Shown here: piece by piece, positions 35,188 through 44,222 of the stretch
How positions within the stretch are numbered: position 1 is the first letter of the stretch
How the letters are laid out: every line of letters starts with the position of its first letter
NCBI RefSeq assembly: GCF_902706195.1
Contig: NZ_CACSJO010000015.1
Span: 1 to 64,000 of the forward strand
Reading direction: 5' to 3'
DNA length: 64,000 nt
Source of the DNA: Novosphingobium sp. 18050
GTDB taxonomy: Bacteria > Pseudomonadota > Alphaproteobacteria > Sphingomonadales > Sphingomonadaceae
Position numbers and translations under genes: made by a program
The notes under the pieces: model-generated
Database searches by the model: none
What the model was told of the DNA's origin: nothing
The model's input: only the letters and a program-made list of their open reading frames with translations

Positions 35188-36339
35188 TCAGGCTGCCGCA
35201 CGCAGACGGATGCGCGTCTGTTCGTACAGAGCAAAAAGCTCGGTGAAATGCTGGGTCATCGTACGCGCTTCCTGCGGCTGCTGCCGCGGGCTGCGCAACA
35301 CAGTCGCGATGGCACGCGCAGCTGCCGCCGGGTCGCAGGCGGCATACGTCATGCCCGCGCCGTCGCCGGCATGATCCGCTGCCCCGCCAGCATCGGGTAC
35401 GATGACCGGCGTACCGCTCGCGCGCGCTTCGGCAGCGGCCATGCAGTAGGTTTCCGCCTCGCAGCCGTGGATCAGCGCATCAGGGCTGGCGAGGATGCGC
35501 GCGAACATCTCGCGGTCGCGCTCGGGCTCGAACAGGCGGACATGCGGGTTACCGGCGATGTGCTTGATGATCGTGCGCCGCTCGCGCCCCTCGCCGAACA
35601 TGACGAGACCGATCGGTGACTGCTGGCCCGCGGCGTTGACCGCATCGATCACCATCGGCCAGCGCTTTTCCGGCGAAAGGCGCCCGCAGCCGAGCAGCAG
35701 GCTGGCGCTTTCCGGCAGGTCGCAGGCAGCCAGCAACCGTGCGCGCAAGGCAGGATCGCGGTTGACCGGCGAGAAGCGGCCCGGCTCGACACCCATCGGC
35801 AGCGTCACCGTGCGCGGCACGCCGCCTTCGGCCAACCGAAGCGAAAGGTCGCTGTTGGCGCATACGACATGGTCGAAGCGGCGGGAGTGGCGGCGCAGAT
35901 GCTCCCAGTAGACCGAGAACTGCCAGTCGATCGTCCTGCGCGAGAAGACCTGCCCGAACCAGCGATAGGCGAAAGCGGAAAGCGGGTCAGCATGCATCAC
36001 CAGACTGCGCGGCGCGGCGCCCGCCCAGTCGGCGACGAGGCCGGCGCTGCGCCAGGGCGAGGTCGCCTCGACGAAATCGGGCGCCAGTTCGTCGAGGGCA
36101 CCGTGCAATTGCTCGGCCGAAGCGAAGTAGCCGTACTTGCGGTCCAGCGGGAAGCGCGGGCTTTTCAGCGTGACGATGCGGGCGTTCGGTCCGCGTTCGA
36201 CCACGCCGTCCTCGTCTCCGGGGGCGAGGATCACGATTTCGTGTCCTAGTTGCGGCCCGATGCGCAGCTTCTGTTCCACATAAGTGCGCACACCGCCGCC
36301 ATGCGGGGTGTAAAAGGCGCAGACATCCACGATCCTCAT
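35188..36339 (-). CDS. GT4-family glycosyltransferase
   Basis: 383 residues, GT-B fold. The N-terminal acceptor domain starts MRIVDVCAFYTPHGGGVRTYVEQK with the glycine-rich loop of GT4 enzymes; the C-terminal donor domain holds LLLGCGRLSPEKRWPMVIDA and EAETYCMAAAEARASGTPVIVPDAGG, the E-x7-E nucleotide-sugar motif. Cytoplasmic, probably membrane-associated. Last gene of a minus-strand cluster with DUF2141, a multi-pass membrane protein and a second GT4. The ATG is seven bases after the DUF2141 stop. Acceptor is unknown. Confidence 0.87.
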   Translation of the reverse strand: MRIVDVCAFYTPHGGGVRTYVEQKLRIGPQLGHEIVILAPGDEDGVVERGPNARIVTLKSPRFPLDRKYGYFASAEQLHGALDELAPDFVEATSPWRSAGLVADWAGAAPRSLVMHADPLSAFAYRWFGQVFSRRTIDWQFSVYWEHLRRHSRRFDHVVCANSDLSLRLAEGGVPRTVTLPMGVEPGRFSPVNRDPALRARLLAACDLPESASLLLGCGRLSPEKRWPMVIDAVNAAGQQSPIGLVMFGEGRERRTIIKHIAGNPHVRLFEPERDREMFARILASPDALIHGCEAETYCMAAAEARASGTPVIVPDAGGAADHAGDGAGMTYAACDPAAAARAIATVLRSPRQQPQEARTMTQHFTELFALYEQTRIRLRAAA

Positions 36340-36346
36340 CGCCCGG

Positions 36347-36871
36347 TCACCTTGCTGCTAGCGGGGCGACACCGAGGCCCCTGCGGTAGTTGAGCACGAT
36401 CGAAAGCCGGGTCGGTGCGCCGCCCGCGCTGGCGGCCGCGTTGACCGCGCGCGGCTTGCCGAGGAACAACCGGGGGTTGCCCGCGAAACCGATGCCGTCG
36501 ACCTTCCAGTTGAACTTGCGGTCCTCATCCCGGTCGTGGAGCAGGCTCACCGCATATGTCCCGGGGCCGGGCACCCGCACGCACAGGCGCACGGGGCCGC
36601 TCGCCGGGACCGGCAATTCCACGCGGCGGAATGTCTTGCCCTCGCCAATGAGCTTGTTGTCGTCGGCAAGGAAGTCGCGGTCGTTGGCAGGGTATATTTC
36701 CAGCTTGAGATTGCCGGTGCGGTCCTTGAGGCCTTCGACCTCGACGATGAAGGCAGACCCGCTCTCGCCGGGCCGGCAGCGGGCTTCGGCCTTGCCGAGA
36801 TCGGGGGTGGAAGCCACGCTCGCAGCTGCCGCCAGCGGCAGTACGACACCGAGGGACAAGACGGAAATCAT
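36347..36871 (-). CDS. DUF2141-domain exported protein
   Basis: 174 residues with a signal peptide (MISVLSLGVVLPLAAAASVAS) and a beta-rich DUF2141 domain (VEVEGLKDRTGNLKLEIYP, then YAVSLLHDRDEDRKFNWKVDGIGFAGNP). DUF2141 proteins are periplasmic or outer-membrane proteins of unknown function, often next to envelope genes in sphingomonads. The ATG overlaps the stop of the membrane-protein gene by four bases and its stop lies seven bases before the GT4 gene, so it is embedded in a glycosyltransferase operon. A transthyretin-like sandwich that binds glycan or lipid is possible; unproven. Confidence 0.82.
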   Translation of the reverse strand: MISVLSLGVVLPLAAAASVASTPDLGKAEARCRPGESGSAFIVEVEGLKDRTGNLKLEIYPANDRDFLADDNKLIGEGKTFRRVELPVPASGPVRLCVRVPGPGTYAVSLLHDRDEDRKFNWKVDGIGFAGNPRLFLGKPRAVNAAASAGGAPTRLSIVLNYRRGLGVAPLAAR

Positions 36872-37800
36872 GGGCGCCTCTCCAGGTTGACGAGATCGTG
36901 CAGGGCCACCAGCGCACCCAGCACAAGGTGCGCGGCAAGGATCAGGCCCGCCATCAGGGCCATCAGCGTGCCGATATCCCGCTCCTCGCCCAGCACCACG
37001 ACGGTGATGCCGGCAAAGAGCAGGTCCTTGTTCGGGATAAGCGGCAGGCGCGAAACAAGAAGGCGCAGCGTCGCGAGGTAGAACCACCATGACAGCGCGA
37101 CGCCGGGCAGGACCAGATGCCACAGGATCGCCGACAGCAGGGTCGACAGTATGATGCGGGCCAGGTGCATCCGCCCGATCATCCAGAGGTCGGGCCTGGG
37201 AAGGCTGAACACCCGGCGGCGAAACGCCATCGCCGCGATCGAGATCACCAGGATCACACCCAGCGAGAGCATCAATACCCGCGCATCAATGCCCAGCGCG
37301 TGGGTTCCCAGCAATGGCAGGACCAGCGCCAGCAGTACCACGGTGACTAGGTTGCCGGTCATCGCGGACAGAATGGCGACGTCCTTGACCGCCCCGAAAG
37401 GCGCAGCGGCCAGCGTCACCCGTCGGCGCGCCCAGGTGTAGAAATAAGCCTCGCCCAGATAGCCAAGCAGAAGCTCGTTATAGACCTTCTTGCGCACCAG
37501 CGCGAGGAAGCCCGTCGCCGGAATGCCCCAGAGACGGCGGAAGATCAGCCACTCACTGGCGGGAGTGATGAGATAGGATGCGGCAAAAACCAGCCAGAAC
37601 GCTGGTGACGAGGGGATCATCGCCGGCAGGCGGCGCAGTTCGAGGCTGCTCGTCTCGTGCACCACGGCGGCGATCACCGCGAGCGAGAGCAGGATCGAAA
37701 ACACAGCGTTGCGCCCGCGATGCGAGGGCCGGTCCTGCGGGGTAAGCTGGATCGCGGGCAGATCGAGGCTGCCTGCAGCAACGGTATGGGACAAGGACAT
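36868..37800 (-). CDS. Multi-pass membrane protein, LPG-synthase/flippase-like
   Basis: 310 residues with about eight hydrophobic helices. The layout (short cytosolic N-terminus, helical bundle, conserved VYNELLLGYLGEAYFYTWARR loop, GAVKDVAILSAMTGN) resembles the UPF0104/lysylphosphatidylglycerol-synthase transmembrane superfamily seen in glycolipid and lipid-modifying proteins, although similarity is too weak for a firm call. The start is uncertain: ATG at 37800 has AGGAG abutting it, while an in-frame ATG at 37845 would overlap the preceding GT4 gene by 28 bases and lacks a ribosome site. Coupled to DUF2141 by ATGA. It may move or modify the lipid-linked product of the two GT4 enzymes. Confidence 0.7.
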   Translation of the reverse strand: MSLSHTVAAGSLDLPAIQLTPQDRPSHRGRNAVFSILLSLAVIAAVVHETSSLELRRLPAMIPSSPAFWLVFAASYLITPASEWLIFRRLWGIPATGFLALVRKKVYNELLLGYLGEAYFYTWARRRVTLAAAPFGAVKDVAILSAMTGNLVTVVLLALVLPLLGTHALGIDARVLMLSLGVILVISIAAMAFRRRVFSLPRPDLWMIGRMHLARIILSTLLSAILWHLVLPGVALSWWFYLATLRLLVSRLPLIPNKDLLFAGITVVVLGEERDIGTLMALMAGLILAAHLVLGALVALHDLVNLERRP

Positions 37801-37817
37801 CTCCTGGATGGTCCGAA

Positions 37818-39023
37818 CTACTGTGAGCGCCGCAGCAAACGACATGGCGCCAGCGCGCTGAGGGCAAGGCCAAGCCTGCGGTCATGATCGCGCCGCCGGG
37901 CAACATCCTGCATGAGTTCGATGTAGCGATGCGCCGCGCCTTCGACTTCGTAGATCGAGGCCACGGAGCGGGCGCGCTGCGGGTCTCCGCGCATCTGGCG
38001 CAGCTGCACCAGCCCTTGCGCGAAAGTTTCGATACAGCCGGGGGGAACGATCAATCCGGTGCGTTCGTGGTCCACAAGGCTGGTCATGCTGACGCAGCAG
38101 TCGGTCGCCAGCACGGGCAACCCAGCCGCCAGCGCCTCGACGACGACGCCGGGAAGGCCCTCGTAATCCGAGCTTAGGACCATCGCATCGGCCTTTTCCA
38201 ACAGCGGATCGATGCTGGTAACGTGACCGGCGAAATGCACCTGCCCGGCGATGCCCAGCCCGTCCACCAGCGCTTCAAGGCGGGCGCGCTCCGGCCCTTC
38301 CCCGGCGATGGTCAGTTGATCGTCCGCCCGCGCTGCGCCTGCGAAGGCGCGCAGCAGCAGGGGATAATTCTTTTGCGCCACCAGCCGCCCGGCAGCGAGA
38401 TAGCGCATGCCCCAGGCAGAAGGCGCGCGCCGCTCGATCCGGCCCAACTGGCGCAGTCGCTGCCGGGTCAGCACCGGATTGGCGATGACGCTGACCTGCC
38501 GGGCGTCGGCCAGCATGCACTCCCGGATTTCGCGGCGCATCGGCTCGGACAGGGCGACAAGAGAATCGAACACGGCGCCCTGTGCCCGCAGCCAGGTGCC
38601 ATAGCCGCTGCGGATTGGCTGCGGCATGTCGGGCCGATGCAGCGCGTTGCTGACCTTGAGCATCATTGGCGGCGCATGACCGCCCAGCAGCAGCTTCATC
38701 GCAGCGGCGACAACAGCATAGGTATTACCGGGGCAGAACAGTACATCGACGCGGCGCTCGACCAGGAAGCTGTAGAGGCTGTGGATCATCCACGGCGTTT
38801 CCCAGGATGCGGTCGATAGCCGCGTGGGAACGCTCCAGTAATCGAGCGCAGGCGCGCTGCACAGGCCCGAGCCTCCCGAACGGCCAAGCACAACCGTCAC
38901 CTGATGCCCGGCGCTGCGCCACTGCGTCGCCAGCCCCAGCGCGACACGCTCCACGCCGCCCGGCTCCAGGCTGTGGATCGGAATCGCGATCCTGAGTGGT
39001 CCATGTCCAAGCGCTTCGTGCAT
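37818..39023 (-). CDS. GT4-family glycosyltransferase
   Basis: 401 residues, GT-B fold. N-terminal IPIHSLEPGGVERVALGLATQW carries the GT4 glycine loop; the C-terminal half has YLAAGRLVAQKNYPLLLRAF and the nucleotide-sugar motif SSDYEGLPGVVVEALAAGLPVLATD. First gene of the tight GT4/membrane protein/DUF2141/GT4 run. It differs clearly in sequence from the second GT4, so the two probably add different sugars. Acceptor (polysaccharide repeat, glycolipid or glycosphingolipid) cannot be told from sequence. Confidence 0.88.
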   Translation of the reverse strand: MHEALGHGPLRIAIPIHSLEPGGVERVALGLATQWRSAGHQVTVVLGRSGGSGLCSAPALDYWSVPTRLSTASWETPWMIHSLYSFLVERRVDVLFCPGNTYAVVAAAMKLLLGGHAPPMMLKVSNALHRPDMPQPIRSGYGTWLRAQGAVFDSLVALSEPMRREIRECMLADARQVSVIANPVLTRQRLRQLGRIERRAPSAWGMRYLAAGRLVAQKNYPLLLRAFAGAARADDQLTIAGEGPERARLEALVDGLGIAGQVHFAGHVTSIDPLLEKADAMVLSSDYEGLPGVVVEALAAGLPVLATDCCVSMTSLVDHERTGLIVPPGCIETFAQGLVQLRQMRGDPQRARSVASIYEVEGAAHRYIELMQDVARRRDHDRRLGLALSALAPCRLLRRSQ

Positions 39024-39192
39024 TTTGTCAGACGCCGCCCCGCCGTCCTTGCCCCTCCAGTCCGCACCGGGCGGGAGGGGAATGAGTTCGTTACCAGCGG
39101 CCCTCTATGGAAGGATGATTTCGGGTTTGTGACGACGATACGGCCGGTCGCCTCACCGACACGCCAGCGCCTTTGAACCGTAATGGGGACTG

Positions 39193-39933
39193 TCAGACAA
39201 GGATCTGCACATAGCGGGAAGGCTCATGGCTGCGCGCGAACCGAGCCAGCGTGGCATCGATGCTGGCCACCAGCTCGGGCTTGGTGACGTCGCCCGGATG
39301 CACCGCGATCCGCACCGTCGGAAGCATTGGCAAAACCTGCCGCGCCAGCCCGGCAAAGGCGATCGACGAGGCAGTGCGCCCCGCACTGCGACTGGCCCAG
39401 GTAATCACCGGACCGCGCACCAGGACTTTGTCGCTGGCCGTGTCCCAGACCCGCCAGTGGTCCTCCGCCAGCGTCAGCCCGCTCCTGCGCAGCGCCGCGC
39501 GCGCACCGGGACCATAGAGCCACGCCGGAGCGATAAAGCCCGCCGCTGCGCGGCCCGTCACGTCCTCGACAAGTGCCCTGCCCTTTTGCATTCGGCGCAG
39601 CGCTTCGGCTTCCTCGAGTCCCAGGAACTCACCCTCCGATGCCGTCATGTGCCGTGCCTTGATGCGGGCAAGGCCGCGATGCTCGGCGTAATCGCGGTGG
39701 AACCAGCCGTGCACGAACATCTCGACCCCCGCATCGGACCACGCCCGCAACCGGGCCTTGAACGCCGGAGCGCTGTCCAGCGGGTGGCGGCCCCAGTGAT
39801 CGGGAACCACCAGCATGGCAAAGCGCGGGCCGCCCAGCCGCCGCTCAAGCAGCGCGGCAAGCTGTTCCACCTCCCGCTCGAAACCGGGGCCGACATCATG
39901 GATCGAGGCAAGAAGGCGCTTGGTTTCGGTCAT
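39193..39933 (-). CDS. DUF2334 polysaccharide-deacetylase-fold protein
   Basis: 246 residues with the NodB-like deacetylase fold in its DUF2334 form: LLASIHDVGPGFE holds the metal/catalytic His-Asp, FVHGWFHRDY the second His pair, and AGFIAPAWLYG and RIAVHPGD follow in family order. No signal peptide, so the site of action is uncertain. The ATG at 39933 has GGGATA upstream. It lies 169 bases before the GT4 gene on the same strand, and that gap holds a short GC hairpin but no gene. De-N- or de-O-acetylation of a glycan made by the cluster is the natural guess. Confidence 0.8.
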   Translation of the reverse strand: MTETKRLLASIHDVGPGFEREVEQLAALLERRLGGPRFAMLVVPDHWGRHPLDSAPAFKARLRAWSDAGVEMFVHGWFHRDYAEHRGLARIKARHMTASEGEFLGLEEAEALRRMQKGRALVEDVTGRAAAGFIAPAWLYGPGARAALRRSGLTLAEDHWRVWDTASDKVLVRGPVITWASRSAGRTASSIAFAGLARQVLPMLPTVRIAVHPGDVTKPELVASIDATLARFARSHEPSRYVQILV

Positions 39934-40122
39934 GGCTATCCCGATGCAGATCGCGGCAGCCAATGCGCTCAGCCAGTTACAGTGTGAAGACGCCGGTCGT
40001 CACCGAAATGTCAGAAGGCCGTCAAGATAAAGACCCGGAACTGTCCCTAAACTGTCTGCACCGCGTCAGAAAACACGCCCAGATGCTGCGTCGCACAAGA
40101 ACTGGCACAGGGGGTTTCAGCC

Positions 40123-42441
40123 ATGCGCACTACATCGATCCGTAATTTCTGTATTCTCGGCGTCAGCCTCGCCGCAATCGCCGCCGCCACGCCCGCTTTC
40201 GCCGACGAAGCGGAAGACGCAGACGCCGAGGCCATCGTCGTCACCGGCCAGCGCACGACCTACAACAACGCCGCTCTCGACGAGAACCTGCTGGACGACA
40301 AGTCGCCGGTCGCCTCTGCGATCGACCTCATCGGCACCCTGCCCGGCGTACAGGTGAACGAGGGCGACGCCTTCGGTTTCGACGACTGGTCGACCACCTA
40401 TTCGATCCGCGGCTACCAGACCAACCTCGACACGCAGCAGGTCGGCCTGACCATCGACGGACTGCCCAACGGCGGCTCTGGCTACGGCGGCGGCTCGAAG
40501 GCCAATCGTTTCGTCGACACCATGAACATCGGCACGGTTGAAGTCTTCCAGGGCACTGCCGACATCGCCTCGCGCTCGAACGAAGCGCTGGGCGGCACGA
40601 TCAATTTCGTAACCTCGGACCCTAAGGACGAATTCAACGTACGCCTCTCCGGCTCGGTCGGCGACTATGACGCAAGCCGCTATTACGGCCGTGTCGACAC
40701 CGGCCTGATCGGCGGCGTCGCCAAGGCGTGGATTTCCTATTCGCACCAGCAAGCCACCGACTGGATGGAAGGCTCGGCGAACAACCGCCGCGACAATTTT
40801 GCCGCCAAGTTCATCGTCGACACGCCCGTCAAGCTGACCGGCTACGTCGATTACGACGAGGCGTTCGAAAGCAACTACGACCAGATGTACTCGCAGGCGC
40901 AGTTCGCCGCCAATCCCAATTCCGACGGGCTCGTCGGCGTGTGGACCGGCGTGCCTGCGGCCGACCAGCAGTACCGCAAGGTCTGGAACACCAAGCGCAA
41001 GAACTTCTTCGCCTACCTCAAGGGTGAAACCACGATCGCCAATACGATCGACCTCAAAGCCTCGGTCTACTACCACGACATGGCTGGCCGCGGTGACTGG
41101 GCGCCGCCTTACATCGTCGATGTGATTCAGGACGGAGCCGGCCCGCAGAGCGAAATCTCTGGAGGCTCGGTCAAGGGCACACCCGCATGGTGGGCCGGCC
41201 TGCCCGCAGGCTCCGGCACTCCGGTTTATTATGCCACCAATGCGTCCGGCGCGGCGGTCGATCCGACCACGGCGGCCAGCTTCCTGTGGCAGCAGTCCTA
41301 CCGCCATACCCATTACCGCAAGGACCGCCTCGGCGGCACCGCCGACGCGGCATGGAACGCGCAGTTCGGGATGGTCGAGAACACCCTGCGCGGCGGCCTG
41401 TGGTACGAGGACACCAACCGCCGCGAATGGCGCGACTGGCACCACCTCACCGACACCCGTGTCGGCCCGGCCTATGACGCCGCACCGTACTGGACCCAGT
41501 ACGACCGCAAGTATCCGCAGACTACCTTCAAATGGTACGTCGAGGAGCAAGTCCAAGTCGGCCCGGTGACGGCCAACGTGGGCGCCAAGCAGTTCATCAA
41601 CCACATCGACCGCGAGGACCTGTTCGGCGAAACCCCGAACCTGAAGACCAAGTCGAAGTCAAAGGTCCTGTGGTCCGGCGGCGTCAAGGTCGAACCGCTC
41701 GACGGTCTCGACGTGTTCGGCGGCTATTCGGAAAACTTCAAGGCGCTGAGCGATACCCTGCTCGAATACAGTGCCGACGCCATCGAGAACATCGAACCGG
41801 AGACCGCCGAGAACTGGGAAGCGGGCGTGCGTTACGCCAGCCCGATCTTCAACGCCTCGGCCACCTGGTTCAAAAGCAAATTCTCCAATCAGGTGATCTT
41901 CGTCCCGTCCTCGACCTCGGCCGGGCCGGATTACCTGAGCGAAGGCGACGGCCGGTTCTTCAATGCCGGCGGCATCGACTCCGAAGGCTTCGAACTGCTC
42001 GCCAACGTGCGGCCGGTGGCGGGAGTCAGCCTCTACGGTGCCTATACCCACATCGACGCGACCTACCGCGGCACGGGCAGCACCGAACTCGACGCCGAGC
42101 AGGGCGTGACCGCCGGCAACCGCGTTGCCGGAATTCCCAAGGACATGTGGGTACTCTCGGGCACCTACACCTACGGACCGGTCAAGCTGGGCCTGACCGG
42201 CAAGTACACCGGCAATCGCTTCGTCAATGCGGACAACAGCTGGACCGCGAAAAACTACTTCCTCACCGACCTCTCGGTCGCGGTGAAGGGCGAGGCGCTG
42301 AGCGACCGTTTCAAGGCGCTGGAGTTCTCGCTCAACATCACCAACCTCACGGACGAGAGCTACCTCGGCGGTATCTCGGGCAACTACGCCTGGATCGGCA
42401 CCCCGCGCACGATGATCTTCAGCGCTACCGCCGACTTCTGA
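40123..42441 (+). CDS. TonB-dependent receptor next to DUF6607
   Basis: 772-residue outer-membrane transporter. Signal peptide ending at PAFA-DE, TonB-box-like EAIVVTGQRTT, plug with IRGYQTNLDTQQVGLTIDGLP and the short motif VEVFQGTADIASRSNEALGGTINFVT, then a barrel ending in ...FSATADF. AGGGGG lies eight bases before the ATG. The gene diverges from the DUF2334 gene and is followed by a terminator and the DUF6607 gene. I see no classical Fur box in the 189-base upstream gap. Association with DUF6607 and a ferredoxin reductase hints at an iron or heme ligand, by inference only. Confidence 0.9.
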   Translation: MRTTSIRNFCILGVSLAAIAAATPAFADEAEDADAEAIVVTGQRTTYNNAALDENLLDDKSPVASAIDLIGTLPGVQVNEGDAFGFDDWSTTYSIRGYQTNLDTQQVGLTIDGLPNGGSGYGGGSKANRFVDTMNIGTVEVFQGTADIASRSNEALGGTINFVTSDPKDEFNVRLSGSVGDYDASRYYGRVDTGLIGGVAKAWISYSHQQATDWMEGSANNRRDNFAAKFIVDTPVKLTGYVDYDEAFESNYDQMYSQAQFAANPNSDGLVGVWTGVPAADQQYRKVWNTKRKNFFAYLKGETTIANTIDLKASVYYHDMAGRGDWAPPYIVDVIQDGAGPQSEISGGSVKGTPAWWAGLPAGSGTPVYYATNASGAAVDPTTAASFLWQQSYRHTHYRKDRLGGTADAAWNAQFGMVENTLRGGLWYEDTNRREWRDWHHLTDTRVGPAYDAAPYWTQYDRKYPQTTFKWYVEEQVQVGPVTANVGAKQFINHIDREDLFGETPNLKTKSKSKVLWSGGVKVEPLDGLDVFGGYSENFKALSDTLLEYSADAIENIEPETAENWEAGVRYASPIFNASATWFKSKFSNQVIFVPSSTSAGPDYLSEGDGRFFNAGGIDSEGFELLANVRPVAGVSLYGAYTHIDATYRGTGSTELDAEQGVTAGNRVAGIPKDMWVLSGTYTYGPVKLGLTGKYTGNRFVNADNSWTAKNYFLTDLSVAVKGEALSDRFKALEFSLNITNLTDESYLGGISGNYAWIGTPRTMIFSATADF

Positions 42442-42779
42442 TCCTCCTTTTAAACTACTGGTAAAAAGCCGGGCCGGCGCAGCGATGCGTCGGCCCGCAA
42501 CTTTTCCTGCGGGCTCCGGCGAGCTGCCCCCCAACCGCATTCCCCACATCGACAAGGCTTGACTGCCTAGTCCCGGACAGGCAGAGACGCTTTATATGCG
42601 ATTGCCTCGCAATAGCGTTATTGAAGCAATGGGGACGACGATTTTTCATGCCGATACCTTTGCCGAACATCGGTCTTCTCGGGGCATATTGCGCAGCCGG
42701 GCGTCGGGCTTCGCAGCGGGGGGCAAGGCAATCGCTTCGAACGTAGGATGCGACTGAAATCACAGGAAACCACAGACCG
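42442..42779. other. 338-base intergenic region with several dyads
   Basis: No gene is supported here. Besides the terminator at 42471-42496 it holds CTGCCT/AGGCAG arms (42563-42568 and 42579-42584), ATTGC-CTC-GCAAT (42601-42613) and the overlapping CAATA-GCGT-TATTG (42610-42623), with a further GCAAT at 42626-42630. The clustered ATTGC/GCAAT half-sites upstream of the DUF6607 gene look like a regulator-binding region. Confidence 0.45.
42471..42496 (+). terminator. Terminator after the TonB receptor gene
   Basis: GGGCCGGCGCA and TGCGTCGGCCC pair over 11 bp (one G-T) around a GCGA tetraloop 29 bases after the receptor stop; CTTTT follows after a short gap. Confidence 0.55.
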
Positions 42780-43754
42780 ATGAACCGCATCACGACTTTT
42801 CTGGCAACCGGCCTCCTCTCGATCGCCCTGGCCACCAGCCCGGCGCTGGCTCATCCGCCGATCAGTGCCGAGAAGGCCGCCGCCGGTTTCGAGCAGGACC
42901 GCGCCGACATCCTCGCCATGGCAGGCACCTTCAAGGTGCGCTTCGACATGCAGGAATCGACCCCCTGGGCAACGGGCTATACCCCGCTGGAACGCAAGAT
43001 CTCCGGCGGCAACGAAGTGGTCCGCGTAGTCGAGGATACTGGCCGCAAGATCGTGCTCCAGCACATGCTGGTGGCCGAACACGACGGCCAGACCATGGTC
43101 ATCAAGCACTGGCGCCAGGACTGGGAATTCGAGCCGACTCGCGTCCTCGTCTATGCCGACCGCAACACCTGGAAGTGGGAAGATGTACCCGAGAAATTCC
43201 GTACCGGCCGCTGGTCGCAGACGGTCTTTCAGGTCGACGATTCCCCGCGGTACAGCGGCTGGGGTCAGTTCGAGACGCAGGGAGGGGTGCGCCGCTGGCG
43301 TTCCAGCTGGACCTGGCGCCCGCTCGCCCGCCGCGATGCCGTGCGCGATCCGGTATATGACCGCTACCTCTCCATCAACCGCCACCAGAACACACCCGAC
43401 GGGTGGATTCACTGGCAGGATAACACCAAGATGGGCCTCAAGGACGGCAAGCTAGCCCCCATCGTTCAGGAATACCTGCTCAATACCTACACCCGCTTCG
43501 ACGGCTACGACGTCAAGGCAGCTGACGACTACTGGGCCGCGACCAGCGACTACTGGGCCCAAGTCCGCGCCGAATGGTCCCGCGTGGCCGAGGCGAACGG
43601 CGGCATCGCCGTGGACGAAAAGGCCGATACCGGCACTGTCATCAGCGGCCGCCTGATGGAACTCGCCGACGATATCCAGGCAGGCAAGATCAAGACCGCC
43701 AAGGCAGCGGCCGAAGCCCGCAAGCTGATCGCTGCCAACACCCGCAAAATCTAG
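42780..43754 (+). CDS. DUF6607-family exported protein
   Basis: 324 residues with a signal peptide (MNRITTFLATGLLSIALATSPALA). The mature part matches, as I recall it, the DUF6607 family: FEQDRADILAMAGTFKVRFDMQES, then IVLQHMLVAEHDGQTMVIKHWRQDWEFEPTRVL and a Trp-rich region (WGQFETQGGVRRWRSSWTWRP). Family function unknown. The many Trp, His and Asp residues would allow ligand or metal binding. It is preceded by a dyad-rich region and followed 19 bases later by the Cys/His protein gene, then fpr. Co-occurrence with the TonB receptor suggests a periplasmic step in uptake of the same ligand. Confidence 0.82.
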   Translation: MNRITTFLATGLLSIALATSPALAHPPISAEKAAAGFEQDRADILAMAGTFKVRFDMQESTPWATGYTPLERKISGGNEVVRVVEDTGRKIVLQHMLVAEHDGQTMVIKHWRQDWEFEPTRVLVYADRNTWKWEDVPEKFRTGRWSQTVFQVDDSPRYSGWGQFETQGGVRRWRSSWTWRPLARRDAVRDPVYDRYLSINRHQNTPDGWIHWQDNTKMGLKDGKLAPIVQEYLLNTYTRFDGYDVKAADDYWAATSDYWAQVRAEWSRVAEANGGIAVDEKADTGTVISGRLMELADDIQAGKIKTAKAAAEARKLIAANTRKI

Positions 43755-43773
43755 GTTCAGGAGCGCCCGCCCC

Positions 43774-44217
43774 ATGTACGACTTCATCGACCGCCCCGTC
43801 ACCGAACTCGACAACGACGGGCGCTTCCTGCTCTGGGCGATGCGCGGCTGGGCCCATTGTGCTGCCAAAGGCAACTGTCCCGCCCAGTCGCTCGGCCGGG
43901 CGTTCGCCGGATTCAATGCCCAGGCCGTCCTGCCTGACTTCCATATCGCCATGTCGCTGCTCAGTCGCCGCGCCAGCGAACGCGTCATGCTGGCCCCCAT
44001 GGGTTGCTGCCGAATTGCCGAACACGAGGCCATGCTGCTTGCGCTTTGGCGCGATGTCGGTATAGGGCGCCGCGAGAACGTGCGTGCGACTCTGTCGCAC
44101 GTCGTGCCGGCGGACACGGTGGCCGCGGTAGCGCAGGCAATGTCCCGTGCCAGTGCCGCGATGACTATCGCCGGCTTCGGCATATCCCTGATTAACCCGC
44201 AGAATATCGAGGACTGA
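43774..44217 (+). CDS. Small protein with Cys/His motifs, unknown function
   Basis: 147 residues, no signal peptide. Not recognised as a named enzyme family. It carries C29-x5-C35 (GWAHCAAKGNCP), then C78-C79 followed by H84-E85 (MGCCRIAEHE), a set of residues that could bind metal, heme or an Fe-S cluster. The rest is helical with a hydrophobic C-terminal stretch (AAMTIAGFGISLI). It sits 19 bases after the DUF6607 gene and five bases before the ferredoxin-NADP reductase gene, so the three are almost certainly co-transcribed. A redox or metal-handling partner of Fpr is a reasonable hypothesis. Confidence 0.7.
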   Translation: MYDFIDRPVTELDNDGRFLLWAMRGWAHCAAKGNCPAQSLGRAFAGFNAQAVLPDFHIAMSLLSRRASERVMLAPMGCCRIAEHEAMLLALWRDVGIGRRENVRATLSHVVPADTVAAVAQAMSRASAAMTIAGFGISLINPQNIED

Positions 44218-44222
44218 AGTTG

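Noticed and set aside
39934..40122. Possible Fur box before the third TonB receptor gene
   Set aside because: No GATAATGATAATCATTATC-like or other convincing 19-bp dyad found in this gap.
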